DNA of 64,000 bases from Flavobacteriaceae bacterium (GTDB lineage: Bacteria; Bacteroidota; Bacteroidia; Flavobacteriales; Flavobacteriaceae), in NCBI GenBank assembly GCA_016764435.1, contig JAESRX010000009.1:1-64000 (forward strand), read 5' to 3'. The translations under genes were made by a program, and so were the position numbers. The notes beneath the pieces were generated by a model. That model worked only from the letters and a program-made list of their open reading frames with translations, was not told the origin of the DNA and did not search any database. Positions 8,645-18,129 of this stretch are shown piece by piece. Within the stretch, counting starts at the first letter, position 1. Each line of letters begins with the position of its first letter.

Positions 8645-11600
8645 ATGATTAATAAAATAATCTCATTTTCAATACACAACAAGCTCATCATTGGAATGAT
8701 GATGATAGCTTGGATTGGAGTCGGTATCTTCTCCATGAATCAAGTACCCGTTGATGCCGTTCCAGACATCACCAATAATCAAGTACAAGTAATTACCACC
8801 TCTCCTAATTTAGGAACCGAAGACATTGAACAGTTTGTGACCTATCCCGTAGAATTAGCGATGGCTAATTTACCCGGAGTTACAGAAATTCGTTCTATTT
8901 CTCGCTTCGGACTATCCGTAGTCACCATCGTTTTTGAAGACGACATGGGCACTTACTTACCCCGACAGTTAGTTTCTGAAAAATTAGGCGATGTAAAAGG
9001 GCAAATCCCTGAAAAATTTGGCGCTCCTTTTATGGGCCCTATCAGTACAGGGCTAGGAGAAATATACCAATACACACTGGATGTAGCACCTGAATTTGCA
9101 GACAAATACACAGACACGGATCTACGAACCTACCAAGATTGGATTGTAAAACGCCAAATGGCCATGCTAAAAGGTGTGGTAGAAGTGAATAGTTTTGGGG
9201 GTCGGGTCAAACAATATGAAGTCGCCATAGATCCCAACCGTTTAAAAAGCATGAACGTTACAATGGCTGAAATTTTCAGAGCCCTTGAAATGAACAATGA
9301 AAATACGGGGGGCGCCTATATTGTAAAAAACCACAAGGCAAATTTTATCCGTGGAGAAGGTTTAGCGCGTTCTATGGATGACATCAATATGATAGTGGTG
9401 AAAACAGAAAACGAAGTTCCTATACTTATTAAGGATGTTTCGGAAGTACGCATAGGACATGCTGTCCGATTTGGTTCCTTTACTAAAAACGGAAAAGGAG
9501 ATGCCGTAGGTGGTATGATTTTAATGCTAAAAGGTGAAAACTCCAATGATGTTATTGCCCGCGTAAAAGAGCGTATTATTAGTATTGAAAAATCCTTACC
9601 TGAAGGCATCAGCATCAAACCTTTTATAGACCGTGCCGATTTAATTGAACGTACCACCAGTACCGTTCGCAATAATTTATTAGAAGGTGGATTGATTGTT
9701 ATATTTGTGTTGGTCCTATTTTTAGGGAACTTCAGAGGAGGTTTAATTGTAGCTTCTACCATCCCACTCTCCCTTCTATTTGCTTATATAATGATGAATA
9801 TTTTTGGGGTTTGGTCTAATTTAATGAGTCTTGGAGCGATCGATTTTGGAATTATTGTAGACGGTGCTGTCATCATTGTAGAAAGTGTGGTTTTTTATAC
9901 CGTAATGCATGTTCAGGCCTCTAAAAAGAAAGAATTATCCCAAGATGATTTAGACAGTATTTCCTATAAGTCTTCTAGTAAAATGATGAATGCGGCATTT
10001 TTCGGACAGTTAATCATCTTGATTGTATTCCTACCCATTCTAACCTTACAAGGTGTAGAAGGAAAAATGTTTAAGCCTATGGCCATGACCTTTAGTTTTG
10101 CAGTCATCGGTGCTATGATTTTATGTTTGACCTATGTACCTATGATGGCCGCTTTATTTATGAGTAAAAAGCCTTCAGAGAAAAAATTATGGGGAGATAA
10201 ATTTATTGGTTGGTTGAGTAAAAAATACGAACCAATATTAATCGCAGCCTTGAATAAAAAGAAACTAATTTTAGGCGTTTCTGTGGCAATGTTAGTGGTA
10301 GCCTCCATCACTTTTTCTAATATGGGTGGTGAATTCATCCCTAAATTGGACGAAGGAGATATTGCCATGCAGGCCTTATTAAAACCAGGAAGTTCCCTGG
10401 AAGAAACAGAAAAAGTTTCGACCTTGATAGAAAGCATCATTTCAGAAAACTTCCCTGAAGTAACAGAGGTTGGTTCTAGAATAGGAGTCGCAGAATTACC
10501 TACCGATCCTATGCCTATGGACATCGCGGATATGTTTATCATATTAAAACCTATGGACGCATGGGTTTCTGCGAGTACAAAGCCTGAATTGATAGAAAAA
10601 ATCAAAGAAAAACTAGCCGTAATTCCCGGAGTAAATTACGAATTTTCACAACCTTTAGAACTGCGTTTTAATGAGTTGATGACAGGAGTCCGACAAGATG
10701 TTGCCATCAAGTTATTTGGTGAAGATTTAGACGTATTAGCCAACTACGCTGAAAAAATGGCTGCTATCATAGGAAAAGTAGCAGGTGTTGCAGACATGAA
10801 AGTGGAAGCAACTAAGGGACTTCCTCAAATGACTGTCAAATATGACCGTCAAAAATTAGCGCAATACGGCTTAAATGTCCAAGATTTAAATACCATTTTG
10901 AGGACTGCTTTTAGTGGAGAAACAGCAGGACATATTTTTGAAGGAGAAAAACGATTTGAATTGGTAGTGCGCTTAAAACAAGAGCATAAACAGAGCATAA
11001 ACGATTTAAAAAATATTTATGTCGATTTACCAAACGGAAATCAAATTCCAATGAATGAAGTTGCGACTATAAGTTATGAATCCGGTCCTATGCAAATCTC
11101 TAGAGAAGGAACCAACCGTAGAACGTACGTTGGAATTAATGTAAGAGGAAGAGATGTAGAATCTGTAGTGAATGAGATTCAAGAAGAATTAGACGCCAAC
11201 TTAGACTTGCCTTCTGGATATTACATCAAATACGGAGGAACATTTGAAAATTTAGAACGCGCTAAATCTCGTTTGATGATTGTAGTTCCCATTGCTCTAA
11301 TTCTTATTTTTGTCCTCTTGTTCTTCGCGCTAAAATCATTCAGTCAATCTATTATGATTTATATGGCCATCCCTTTATCAGCTATTGGTGGAATTTTTGC
11401 CTTATGGTTACGCGACATGCCTTTTAGCATCTCAGCAGGGATTGGTTTTATAGTACTCTTTGGAGTCGCGGTGTTAAATGGATTGGTTTTAATTACCAGT
11501 ATGAACGATTTAAAAGAAGAAGGTCTAGGACTTAGAGAACGTATTATTAAAGGAACAAAAGAACGCATCCGACCCATATTTTTAACTGCATCCACAGATA

Positions 11601-13069
11601 TTTTAGGATTCTTGCCTATGGCAATTTCTGCCTCAGCGGGAGCAGAAGTACAACGACCTTTAGCCACAGTGGTTATTGGAGGAATGCTAACAGCATCCAT
11701 ATTAACATTGATTATTATTCCTATTTTATATAGTATCGTAGAAGGAAGAGCCGAAAAAAAGAACGGACTAAAAGAAGCAAACACCAAGCCTATTGGAGGG
11801 CTTAATTTTGCCACAATACTCAGCATCCCCATACTACTTGGACTTCTGTGTATGGGGACAGAAACCTTCGCCCAAACTCCAATCAAAACCTATTCATTAG
11901 ACGCAGCCATCGCCTATGGTCTAGAACACAATGGAAAGCTACAATCCGCCAATTTAGAAATTGAAAAAAGAACGGCTTTAAAAGGCGCTTCTATAGCTAT
12001 CGAGAAAACGGAAATAAGTGTAGACTATGGTACCTATAATAGTTTTGAAACCGATATGGCACTTCGAATTACCCAACGTTTTAAAATGCCTACGGTGTAT
12101 AAAAACAAAAAGAACCTCGCCCAAAGTCACATTACTGCCAGTGAACTCGCTAAAATAAATACGGAAAACGAATTGATAACCGCTGTAGAAAGCACCTGGT
12201 ATGCCTTGGTTAATTTAAAAGCACGTCAGGAATTATTAAGCTATCAAAAGGAAGTTTTTACACAGTTTTCTAGAGCGACCAATATACGGTACCAAACAGA
12301 AGCAGGTACGCTCTTAGAAAAAGTGACTGGAGATGCAAAATTATCTTCCGTAGAGGTTCAATTGACGCAAAACAATGCAGATATTTCAATTTACAGAAAG
12401 CAACTCCAGCTATTGATAAATAGCCCTACGGAAGTGGATGTTCCCGAAAATGCAATTTCAAAAAAAGAACTAAAACTAGACACAAACCCGGCCTTTCTAA
12501 AAAATAATCCAAGCCTAAAAGCGGTATTACATCAAGTTTCCATTAGCGAGCAAGAATATCTCTTAGAAAAATCAAATTTATTACCGGAGTTTTCTATTGG
12601 ATATTTAAATCAATCATTGGTTGGAAACCATAGCAAAAACGGGGTAGATCAATTTTATGATAACAGCCAACGATTTTCTGCCGTATCTGCAAGCATCTCC
12701 ATTCCTCTATGGGCAACAGCTAATTTGGCACGCATCAAAGCAGCTCGCATTCACAAGCAAAAAATAAGCAACGATGCACGTTATTTTGAAAACGTATTAA
12801 AAGCAAAATACGAGCAAGCAGTTCAAAACTATTTAAAGTATAAAAAAGCATTGGAATATTATGATACTAAAGCACTTCCACAGGCCGATTTAATACTCTC
12901 AAATGCCAAAAAAAGTTTTGAAAACGAAGCTATTAATTATGTAGAATACGTACAGAGTTTAAGTATTGGCCTGCGTATTAAAAATGAGTATTTAAATCAT
13001 TTATCAAATTATAACCAAGCAGTAATTGCCTTAGAGCAATTGTTAGGAAATCCAAATTACACCAAATAA
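8645..13069 (+). CDS. Heavy-metal RND efflux pump (CzcA/CusA) fused to a TolC-like outer membrane factor
   Basis: A 1474-residue inner-membrane proton/metal antiporter. Residues 1 to ~1045 are a complete HME-RND pump with 12 membrane helices; the helix-4 proton relay is DFGIIVDGAVIIVE (D400, D406, E413). A 13th hydrophobic segment (ILSIPILLGLLCMG) ending in FAQ looks like a retained signal peptide. From ~1078 a TolC/OEP domain begins (TYSLDAAIAYGLEHNG) and runs to the end. Such CzcA-TolC fusions are known in flavobacteria. The adaptor gene follows 14 bases later. The metal (Zn/Co/Cd versus Cu/Ag) cannot be decided; the His-rich neighbours favour divalent metals. Confidence 0.93.
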   Translation: MINKIISFSIHNKLIIGMMMIAWIGVGIFSMNQVPVDAVPDITNNQVQVITTSPNLGTEDIEQFVTYPVELAMANLPGVTEIRSISRFGLSVVTIVFEDDMGTYLPRQLVSEKLGDVKGQIPEKFGAPFMGPISTGLGEIYQYTLDVAPEFADKYTDTDLRTYQDWIVKRQMAMLKGVVEVNSFGGRVKQYEVAIDPNRLKSMNVTMAEIFRALEMNNENTGGAYIVKNHKANFIRGEGLARSMDDINMIVVKTENEVPILIKDVSEVRIGHAVRFGSFTKNGKGDAVGGMILMLKGENSNDVIARVKERIISIEKSLPEGISIKPFIDRADLIERTTSTVRNNLLEGGLIVIFVLVLFLGNFRGGLIVASTIPLSLLFAYIMMNIFGVWSNLMSLGAIDFGIIVDGAVIIVESVVFYTVMHVQASKKKELSQDDLDSISYKSSSKMMNAAFFGQLIILIVFLPILTLQGVEGKMFKPMAMTFSFAVIGAMILCLTYVPMMAALFMSKKPSEKKLWGDKFIGWLSKKYEPILIAALNKKKLILGVSVAMLVVASITFSNMGGEFIPKLDEGDIAMQALLKPGSSLEETEKVSTLIESIISENFPEVTEVGSRIGVAELPTDPMPMDIADMFIILKPMDAWVSASTKPELIEKIKEKLAVIPGVNYEFSQPLELRFNELMTGVRQDVAIKLFGEDLDVLANYAEKMAAIIGKVAGVADMKVEATKGLPQMTVKYDRQKLAQYGLNVQDLNTILRTAFSGETAGHIFEGEKRFELVVRLKQEHKQSINDLKNIYVDLPNGNQIPMNEVATISYESGPMQISREGTNRRTYVGINVRGRDVESVVNEIQEELDANLDLPSGYYIKYGGTFENLERAKSRLMIVVPIALILIFVLLFFALKSFSQSIMIYMAIPLSAIGGIFALWLRDMPFSISAGIGFIVLFGVAVLNGLVLITSMNDLKEEGLGLRERIIKGTKERIRPIFLTASTDILGFLPMAISASAGAEVQRPLATVVIGGMLTASILTLIIIPILYSIVEGRAEKKNGLKEANTKPIGGLNFATILSIPILLGLLCMGTETFAQTPIKTYSLDAAIAYGLEHNGKLQSANLEIEKRTALKGASIAIEKTEISVDYGTYNSFETDMALRITQRFKMPTVYKNKKNLAQSHITASELAKINTENELITAVESTWYALVNLKARQELLSYQKEVFTQFSRATNIRYQTEAGTLLEKVTGDAKLSSVEVQLTQNNADISIYRKQLQLLINSPTEVDVPENAISKKELKLDTNPAFLKNNPSLKAVLHQVSISEQEYLLEKSNLLPEFSIGYLNQSLVGNHSKNGVDQFYDNSQRFSAVSASISIPLWATANLARIKAARIHKQKISNDARYFENVLKAKYEQAVQNYLKYKKALEYYDTKALPQADLILSNAKKSFENEAINYVEYVQSLSIGLRIKNEYLNHLSNYNQAVIALEQLLGNPNYTK

Positions 13070-13083
13070 AAACGTCAGAAATA

Positions 13084-14343
13084 ATGAGTACAACATATTT
13101 AAAATACCTATTCACCCTACTAATAGTAGCCCTACTATCAATTTCTTGCAATGAGACAGCTCCCAAAGAAAAAGAAACCGAAGAAAATCACGAAGGACAT
13201 GACGAACACGAGGGAGCCGAAGAAAACATAACCAGTGTCACCATTACCAAACAGCAAATGAAAGCCATCGACTTGCTTATAGGAAGCGTTGAAAAACGCA
13301 ATATGAGCATTGGAATACCAGTCACAGGAAATTTAGAATTAGCACCGCAAGACCGGGCAGACATCAGTCCGTTTATGGGGGGAATTGTTAAATCTATCCG
13401 GGTGATAGAAGGAGATCATGTAAAAAAAGGACAGGTATTGGCAACGTTACAGCATCCCGATTTTATTCAATTACAACAAGATTATATCACAGGCCTGAAT
13501 TCTTTAGGGCTCCTCAAAAAGAATTACGAACGTCAAAAAATCTTATACGAAGAAAAGGTAGGTTCAGGAAAGGCATTTCAAGAAACCACCAACACTTACA
13601 ACAATAAAAAAACAGCCATTCAGGCCTTAAAAATGAAGTTAAACATGTTGGGAATTAGCGCAAATAGCGTTGCTAAGGGGAAAATTTATTCCGTATTGAC
13701 AGTCACTTCACCATTTGCCGGAACTGTAAGTTTGGTAGAGACAAATATTGGAGCCTACGTAGCTCCTTTAAGTAAACTATTTGAAGTCGTTAATAACGAT
13801 GAATTACACGCTGATTTTAGAGTCTATGAAAAGGACATTAATAAGGTAAAAGTAGGACAGCAACTCTTTTTTACCACGACCAGTGTAGACGGGACCGAAT
13901 TCGAGGGGGAAATACATGCCATTAGCCCTGTTTTTGAAGAGAACCCAAGAGCACTACACATTCATGCTGACATAAAAAACAGTAAGAAAAACTTGATTCC
14001 AGGCATGTATATTCAAGGACGTATCATCGCAGAAAACGTACTAACTACCACGGTTCCAAATGGAGCAATTGTAAGTGAAAATGAAAAAACATATATTTTT
14101 ATTTTAACCGAAAAAACAACACATAAAGAGGAGACTTCTGAGAAGGACGAACATGACCATGATCACAATTCAGTCATTGAATTCACCTTTGAAATGACCG
14201 AAGTAACTACAGGACAAATCAGTACTAGTCACACAGAAATAAGCATGAAAGACACCGTATTAAAAGAGGCAAAAATAGCCCTGTCTGGAGCCTATTATTT
14301 ATTGGCAGAAATAGGCAAAGGAGAAACTGCTCATAGTCATTAA
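13084..14343 (+). CDS. RND efflux periplasmic adaptor (CzcB/CusB type), lipoprotein
   Basis: The membrane-fusion subunit linking the pump to its outer-membrane channel, 419 residues. A lipobox (LLSISC, C22) predicts lipid anchoring. Two His/Glu-rich segments are visible: ENHEGHDEHEGAEEN near the N-terminus and EETSEKDEHDHDHNS around residue 355, plus a terminal HSH. These are likely metal-binding. The biotinyl-lipoyl half-motifs (GIVKSIRVIEGDHVKKGQVL; SPFAGTVSLVETNIGAYV) flank an alpha-hairpin, followed by beta-barrel and membrane-proximal domains. It follows the pump gene by 14 bases and is the last gene before a terminator. Confidence 0.92.
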   Translation: MSTTYLKYLFTLLIVALLSISCNETAPKEKETEENHEGHDEHEGAEENITSVTITKQQMKAIDLLIGSVEKRNMSIGIPVTGNLELAPQDRADISPFMGGIVKSIRVIEGDHVKKGQVLATLQHPDFIQLQQDYITGLNSLGLLKKNYERQKILYEEKVGSGKAFQETTNTYNNKKTAIQALKMKLNMLGISANSVAKGKIYSVLTVTSPFAGTVSLVETNIGAYVAPLSKLFEVVNNDELHADFRVYEKDINKVKVGQQLFFTTTSVDGTEFEGEIHAISPVFEENPRALHIHADIKNSKKNLIPGMYIQGRIIAENVLTTTVPNGAIVSENEKTYIFILTEKTTHKEETSEKDEHDHDHNSVIEFTFEMTEVTTGQISTSHTEISMKDTVLKEAKIALSGAYYLLAEIGKGETAHSH

Positions 14344-14399
14344 AAACAATTATTTAAGATATTAAACGCAACGGTCATTTACTATCTAAATAATAATAG

Positions 14400-14437
14400 A
14401 ACACCTCAATAATAATAGTGATTTTTGAGGTGTTTTT
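14400..14437 (+). terminator. Terminator of the metal-efflux operon
   Basis: A 9-bp stem AACACCTCA / TGAGGTGTT (14400-14408 and 14426-14434) with an AT-rich loop, ending in a T-rich tract. Confidence 0.7.
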
Positions 14438-14543
14438 GTTTCACTAGTGATATTCACTGTAAGTTCCTGCTAAAAATCATACTTATACACCCAATTATTG
14501 CGTATTTTCGCTTTTTATAATTACCTATTTAACATTCATCAAT

Positions 14544-15272
14544 ATGAGATTTTTAAGTCTAATTTTAAGTGTTGTTTTACTAGTGTCATGTAACACACAA
14601 AACAAACAAGAATACAAAGCCGTAGACAGCCCAAAAACCACACATGCAACAATGCATAAAGTGATGGTCAAAGAAGTACTACAAACTAGTAGTTACAGCT
14701 ATTTATTAGTCAACGAAAACAATACCGATTTCTGGATTGCCACTTCAAGTACAAGTACAAAAATAGGAAGCGAGATTTATTACAACAACGCAACCAAAAT
14801 GGTAAATTTTAATTCTAAAGAGCTCAATAGAGTTTTTGAAACATTATATTTAGTGGATGCAATTAGTGATAAACCTATCACTAACAGCCCAGTAAAACAA
14901 GCTGAGAACCCTCATGAAATCAAGAAAACGACTAAAAAAGGTGGCACTAAATTAAAACAAGATGTTCAAATAGAAGCAATTGACGGTGGAATTACCATTG
15001 CTACCTTGTATAAAAACAAAGCTACTTTAGCCGGTAAAAAAATACTCATCAAAGGAAAAGTAATCAAAGTAAATAACAATATCATAGACCGTAACTGGAT
15101 TCATATTCAAGATGGTACTCAGTTTGAAACTACCTATAGCCTTACACTTACTTCTAAAGAAGTAGTAACCGTAGGTGATATCGTAACTTTTGAAGGAATT
15201 GTTACCTTAGATAAAAATTTCGGTGGAGGTTATTCTTATGACCTCATCATTGAAGAAACAGTGGTTAAATAA
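14544..15272 (+). CDS. Lipoprotein with OB-fold-like C-terminus
   Basis: A 242-residue protein with a lipobox (LLVSC, Cys 16) and a Lys-rich linker around residues 110-140. The C-terminal ~100 residues (AGKKILIKGKVIKVNNNI ... RNWIHIQDG ... VGDIVTFEGIVTLDKNFGGG) have the look of an OB-fold nucleic-acid-binding-like or NrfJ-related domain. The N-terminal half (HKVMVKEVLQTSSYSYLLV ... DFWIATSS) resembles the same kind of beta-barrel, so the protein may hold two copies. It is monocistronic, closed by a strong terminator. Function is unknown. Confidence 0.75.
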   Translation: MRFLSLILSVVLLVSCNTQNKQEYKAVDSPKTTHATMHKVMVKEVLQTSSYSYLLVNENNTDFWIATSSTSTKIGSEIYYNNATKMVNFNSKELNRVFETLYLVDAISDKPITNSPVKQAENPHEIKKTTKKGGTKLKQDVQIEAIDGGITIATLYKNKATLAGKKILIKGKVIKVNNNIIDRNWIHIQDGTQFETTYSLTLTSKEVVTVGDIVTFEGIVTLDKNFGGGYSYDLIIEETVVK

Positions 15273-15298
15273 GCACGTTTCTTTTAAAAAAATATAGC

Positions 15299-15331
15299 GC
15301 CTCTAACGTTTTACGTTGGAGGCTTTTTTTT
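15299..15331 (+). terminator. Terminator after the OB-fold lipoprotein
   Basis: A 10-bp stem GCCTCTAACG / CGTTGGAGGC (one G-T pair, loop TTTTA) followed by eight T. Confidence 0.85.
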
Positions 15332-15744
15332 GATTACTCGTAAATACATGCTCAATAACCCTTTGAAATTGACGTCATTTTTTGAGGTTTCACGTTGAAA
15401 AACCTACAAATAGTAATTACCTCCACTTATATCTCAAGCAATGAGAGAACAATAACAAACTATTTACATCGATCTGTTTCCATTGTTTTTGACTGCGCCA
15501 ATGACTGCTCACAGAAACATACTATTCAATGTCCGTTCAAAAAGTTGTGTTTTTTACTCAAAAAAATAAGCAACAGAAAACCTCCTCCAGAATAGTAACT
15601 ATAATAAAACAGGGGGGTTGCAACGTATTTCCATAAAGAAAACCTCCATGCAAAGCGCTAATAGCATGCCCTATTCTCCCTCTTATTATAGTGTAAAATC
15701 AAGAACAACAACTCTAATTCGTTAAAAATTACACAATTCTAAAA
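15332..15744. other. Gene-free spacer upstream of the doxX operon
   Basis: About 400 bases. A 66-codon frame starting from TTG at 15395 has no upstream promoter-like or ribosome-binding features and an unlikely composition (Ser/Cys/Lys-rich, no domain), so I treat this stretch as non-coding. Confidence 0.4.
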
Positions 15745-15745
15745 A

Positions 15746-15757
15746 GAACATTCATTC
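15746..15757 (-). promoter_or_regulatory. Candidate TetR operator half upstream of doxX
   Basis: GAATGAATGTTC on the minus strand, located 18 bases upstream of the doxX -7 box. A near-identical GAATGAACGTTT occurs at 16780-16791 between tetR and the next gene. Two sites flanking a TetR gene suggest an operator for that regulator. Inference only. Confidence 0.35.
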
Positions 15758-15774
15758 ATTTTAGAAAGTTTATG

Positions 15775-15782
15775 TACCTTTG
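15775..15782 (+). promoter_or_regulatory. -7 box of the doxX-tetR operon
   Basis: TACCTTTG, a full match to TAnnTTTG, 17 bases before the doxX ATG at 15800. Confidence 0.6.
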
Positions 15783-15799
15783 CACAAAACATCTAAAAT

Positions 15800-16201
15800 A
15801 TGATTCAAAAAATTTTAACGCTTATATCCCGAATATTTATAGGAGCGTTTCTCGTCTTCGGAGGCGTACAGCATTTTATAAATATGGAATTTTACCTACC
15901 GTTTGTACCTGCATTCTTAGGAGCTAAACCCTTTATAATTTACGCAAGTGGAATCGTAGAGATCATTATAGGACTCGGCTTATTCATTCCAAAAACTACG
16001 CTAAAAGCTTCGTGGGCATATCTCGTTTTAATGTGCCTCTTTTTACCGGTACATGTCGCCGATTTATTTAGCGATGCACCAGCTATAGGATCACATAATG
16101 CTGCAATAATAAGATTGATTGTTCAATTTTCATTGATTGCTTTAGGAGCCTATTTTATTCGTTATTATCAAAAAACAAAGGCTATAAATCATGAGAACTA
16201 A
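15800..16201 (+). CDS. DoxX-family membrane protein
   Basis: A 133-residue inner-membrane protein with four predicted helices. The family's first-helix pattern is visible (ISRIFIGAFLVFGGVQHFIN), as is the EIIIGLGLFIPKT turn. DoxX-like proteins are often linked to redox or thiol stress, usually without a defined reaction. The gene overlaps the start of tetR by 11 bases, so the two are translationally coupled, and it is probably controlled by that regulator. Confidence 0.88.
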   Translation: MIQKILTLISRIFIGAFLVFGGVQHFINMEFYLPFVPAFLGAKPFIIYASGIVEIIIGLGLFIPKTTLKASWAYLVLMCLFLPVHVADLFSDAPAIGSHNAAIIRLIVQFSLIALGAYFIRYYQKTKAINHEN

Positions 16202-16763
16202 GAGTATAGAAAAACGTGAAGCATTACTCAACGCCACCCTTAACTTAGTAAACAACAATGGATTCCATGCGACTCCAATGTCGAAAATAGCAAAACTAGC
16301 GGGTGTCTCACCCGCTACTATTTACCTCTATTTTAAAAGTAAACAAGATTTAATAAATCAATTATACATCAACTCTAAAATAGCATTTACTAAAGAGGCT
16401 TTTATAAATTACGACCCCTCAATGCCTGTAAAAAAAGGCTTTGAATTGATCTGGTATAACATTGCGAATTACAAATTAAAACAAACAGATACCTCTTCCT
16501 TTTTAGCACAATGTGAAACCACTCCTATGATTGATTCTAAAGTAAGAGAGGAAGCATTGGAGTATTTTAAACCACTATTACTGTTGTGGAAGCGTGGACA
16601 ACAAGAAGAAATCATCAAACCGATCGCTTCTCATCTTTTGTATGCAAATGCCATCTATCCTCTCACCTTTTTATTATCAGCCCATAAACGCGGTGATTTT
16701 ATCTTGGATGAAAAACAACTTAAAATTGCATTTGACGCGGCTTGGGACAGTATTAAACAGTAA
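16191..16763 (+). CDS. TetR/AcrR family transcriptional regulator
   Basis: A 190-residue one-component regulator. The N-terminal helix-turn-helix spans about residues 25-58 (MSKIAKLAGVSPATIYLYF, then KSKQDLINQLY), a textbook TetR N-domain. The C-terminal ligand domain (about 60-190) has TetR_C character without an identifiable ligand. It sits second in an operon with oxidoreductases, which suggests it senses an electrophile or aldehyde and represses the operon. Candidate operators are at 15746-15757 and 16780-16794. Confidence 0.9.
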   Translation: MRTKSIEKREALLNATLNLVNNNGFHATPMSKIAKLAGVSPATIYLYFKSKQDLINQLYINSKIAFTKEAFINYDPSMPVKKGFELIWYNIANYKLKQTDTSSFLAQCETTPMIDSKVREEALEYFKPLLLLWKRGQQEEIIKPIASHLLYANAIYPLTFLLSAHKRGDFILDEKQLKIAFDAAWDSIKQ

Positions 16764-16779
16764 TTATCAATTCATAAAA

Positions 16780-16794
16780 GAATGAACGTTTATT
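16780..16794 (+). promoter_or_regulatory. Candidate TetR operator between tetR and the oxidoreductase gene
   Basis: AATGAACGTTTATT (16781-16794) is one mismatch from the perfect palindrome AATGAACGTTCATT, and shares 10 of 12 bases with the site before doxX. Confidence 0.4.
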
Positions 16795-16807
16795 AATAAA
16801 TCAATTT

Positions 16808-17470
16808 ATGAAAAAAACAGCGCTTATCTTAGGAGCTACTGGACTTACCGGTTCCCTCCTCTTAGAAAAATTAATTGAGGATACTAGGTATGAAAAAATC
16901 ATAGTAATATCGAGGAGTAAAATTGACAATTTACCTTCAAAAGTAGTGCAGCATATTGGTGATTTATTAGACTTATCTCAATTTTCAGCATTCTTTAAAG
17001 CGGATGAATTATTCTGTTGCATAGGAACCACAAAAAACAAAACAACCGACCCTGCTATTTACAAAAAAATAGATGCGGGGATTCCAGAAGCAGCTGCCAA
17101 ATTATGTAAACAACATAACATCCCTACATTTATAGTCATCTCAGCTTTAGGAGCGGCGAAAAATAGCCGTATTTTTTACAACAGAATTAAAGGAGAAATG
17201 GAAACTGCCGTTTTAGCACAACAGATAGAACACACCTACATTCTAAGACCTTCCCTGATTGTTGGACACCGAAAAGAAACACGGATCGGAGAGACTATTT
17301 GGAAAAACATACTCCTGTTCTGTCAGGCTTTATTACAAGGAAGACTCAAAAAATACCGAATGATTTATGCAGATACTATTGCCAAAGCAATGATAGTTCT
17401 AGCAAATTCAACCGCTCAAAACACCCCGATTATAGCCTCGAATACCATTAAAATATTAGCCAAAAAATAA
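16808..17470 (+). CDS. NAD(P)-binding atypical short-chain reductase (NmrA/HTATIP2-like)
   Basis: A 220-residue Rossmann-fold protein. The dinucleotide motif GATGLTGS is at residues 9-16, and the block ELFCCIGTTKNKT is typical of the 'oxidoreductase/NAD(P)H-binding' group related to HTATIP2 and YwnB. A Tyr-x3-Lys-like motif is seen at FYNRIKGEME. It lies 44 bases after tetR and 19 bases before the nitroreductase gene. It is probably an aldehyde/quinone reductase or redox sensor, but the substrate is unknown. Confidence 0.82.
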   Translation: MKKTALILGATGLTGSLLLEKLIEDTRYEKIIVISRSKIDNLPSKVVQHIGDLLDLSQFSAFFKADELFCCIGTTKNKTTDPAIYKKIDAGIPEAAAKLCKQHNIPTFIVISALGAAKNSRIFYNRIKGEMETAVLAQQIEHTYILRPSLIVGHRKETRIGETIWKNILLFCQALLQGRLKKYRMIYADTIAKAMIVLANSTAQNTPIIASNTIKILAKK

Positions 17471-17489
17471 CCACTTAGAAAAAAATATT

Positions 17490-18122
17490 ATGAATTTAAT
17501 AGATACCTTAAAATGGCGTTATGCCGCCAAAGCGATGAATGGAGAAATCGTTTCAGAAGAAAAAGTAGCCCTTATATTAGAAGCGGCACGCTTAGCTCCT
17601 ACTTCAAGTGGCTTACAACCTTTTGAAATTTTTGTTATTAAAAACCAAGCAATTAAAGAACAGATTAGACCTATCTCTTGGAATCAATCGATGATTACAG
17701 ATTGTTCTCATTTATTAGTCTTTGCTGCCTGGGACACCTATACCGAAGATCGTATTAACTATATGTTTGACCTTACCAACGAAATTCGTGGATTTAAAAA
17801 CGAAGGATGGGAAAATTATCGCCAAATGCTCTTAGGGATGTACCCACAACAAGATGCAGAAACCAATTTTAACCATGCTGCCAAGCAGGCATATATAGCG
17901 TTTAGTGCAGCCATGTTTGCAGCAGCAGAACAAAAAGTAGACTGTACTCCCGTGGAAGGATTTGACGCAGAAAAACTAGATGAAATACTCGGTTTAAGAG
18001 CGAAAGGACTCCGCAGTGCAGTAATGCTTCCTTTGGGATATAGAGATGCCCCAAACGACTGGTTAGTAAACCTTCCTAAAGTTCGTAAAAGCATCAAAGA
18101 ATTAATTACAGTAATAGAATAA
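17490..18122 (+). CDS. Nitroreductase-family NAD(P)H-dependent oxidoreductase
   Basis: A 210-residue FMN-dependent flavoprotein. The N-terminal FMN-binding pattern (WRYAAKAMNG, then RLAPTSSGLQPFEIFVI) and the C-terminal block (GLRAKGLRSAVMLPLGYRD) are those of the NfsB-like nitroreductase family. The TPVEGFD motif is also typical. Members reduce nitroaromatics and quinones or enones. Position 8 bases before a yqhD-like gene and after tetR suggests a detoxification unit. Confidence 0.92.
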   Translation: MNLIDTLKWRYAAKAMNGEIVSEEKVALILEAARLAPTSSGLQPFEIFVIKNQAIKEQIRPISWNQSMITDCSHLLVFAAWDTYTEDRINYMFDLTNEIRGFKNEGWENYRQMLLGMYPQQDAETNFNHAAKQAYIAFSAAMFAAAEQKVDCTPVEGFDAEKLDEILGLRAKGLRSAVMLPLGYRDAPNDWLVNLPKVRKSIKELITVIE

Positions 18123-18129
18123 GTACCTC

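Noticed and set aside
11359-11886. 175-codon antisense frame in the pump gene
   Set aside because: Shadow of a highly conserved RND sequence; its translation has no protein character.
15395-15595. 66-codon frame starting at TTG
   Set aside because: No promoter, no domain, unusual composition; non-coding spacer is more likely.
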